Assembly (NCBI GenBank): GCA_900539665.1
Contig: UQCV01000004.1
Coordinates: forward strand, 1 to 64,000
Direction of reading: 5' to 3'
From: an uncultured Succinivibrionaceae bacterium
Lineage (GTDB): Bacteria > Pseudomonadota > Gammaproteobacteria > Enterobacterales > Succinivibrionaceae
Length of the DNA: 64,000 nt
The position numbers and the translations under genes were made by a program. Of this stretch, positions 63,988 through 64,000 are shown piece after piece; within the stretch, counting starts at the first letter, position 1; each line of letters begins with the position of its first letter. Under the pieces are notes generated by a model, which was given only the letters and a program-made list of their open reading frames with translations, had not been told where the DNA came from and did no database searches.

Positions 63988-64000
63988 CTCGTACTTCGTT

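Overview
The window comes from an AT-rich gammaproteobacterium. The evidence is a rimP-nusA-infB-rbfA-truB operon, a lonH(ycbZ)-fabA neighbourhood, fused trpGD and trpCF genes behind a tryptophan attenuator, a YgfB-type UPF0149 protein, CspD, PpnN, and a fliE-to-fliR flagellar block whose fliE and fliK are each preceded by a sigma-54-type promoter. A perfect FNR box stands in front of glycogen phosphorylase. This fits an anaerobic or facultative member of the Aeromonadales/Succinivibrionaceae kind, but the taxonomic placement is inference.

Layout. 0.3-3 kb: cysteine synthase, then a sodium:amino-acid symporter with its terminator. 3.3-6.9 kb: a very large secreted cysteine-containing protein of unknown function. 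7.6-12.8 kb (minus): glycogen phosphorylase and phosphoglucomutase, each with its own terminator; the glgP promoter region carries FNR and CRP-type palindromes. 13.3-15.9 kb: a UPF0149 gene, a candidate sigma-54-driven small RNA, and suhB with a structured leader containing a boxA-like element. 16-17.8 kb (minus): a YbjD-type OLD-family ATPase/nuclease. 18.0-20.2 kb: a mobile-element scar with a relic IS605-type element carrying the last 51 codons of tnpB, a compositionally foreign AAA ATPase (DUF4143 type), and the first codons of an IS3-family orfA. 20.6-24.1 kb: lonH, fabA and a GNAT acetyltransferase. 24.3-31.4 kb: the complete trp operon trpL-E-GD-CF-B-A. 32-34.4 kb: a zinc-ribbon protein with DUF285-like repeats and a membrane coiled-coil protein. 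34.6-40.9 kb (minus): the nusA/infB operon. 41.8-42.1 kb: a second, minimal IS605-type relic. 42.3-49.6 kb: cspD, a degenerate GGDEF protein, ppnN, a His/Pro-rich lipoprotein and gdhA. 49.6-49.95 kb: a second IS3/IS605 scar sharing a near-identical 106-bp block, inverted, with the 18-kb scar. 50.0-64 kb (minus): fliE F G H I J K L M N O P Q R.

How it works together. The trp genes are a self-contained pathway controlled by attenuation. The nusA operon makes the initiation and antitermination factors, and suhB, a partner of the Nus complex in E. coli, carries a boxA-like site in its own leader. The flagellar block encodes the MS ring, switch, export ATPase complex, hook-length ruler and most of the export gate; flhB and flhA are not in the window. 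Sigma-54 promoters appear at fliE, fliK, cspD and the candidate small RNA, which suggests an RpoN regulon spanning motility and other functions. The items I consider most novel are the sigma-54 small-RNA locus, the family of miniature IS605 relics, and the GGDEF protein that has lost its active site but kept its I-site.
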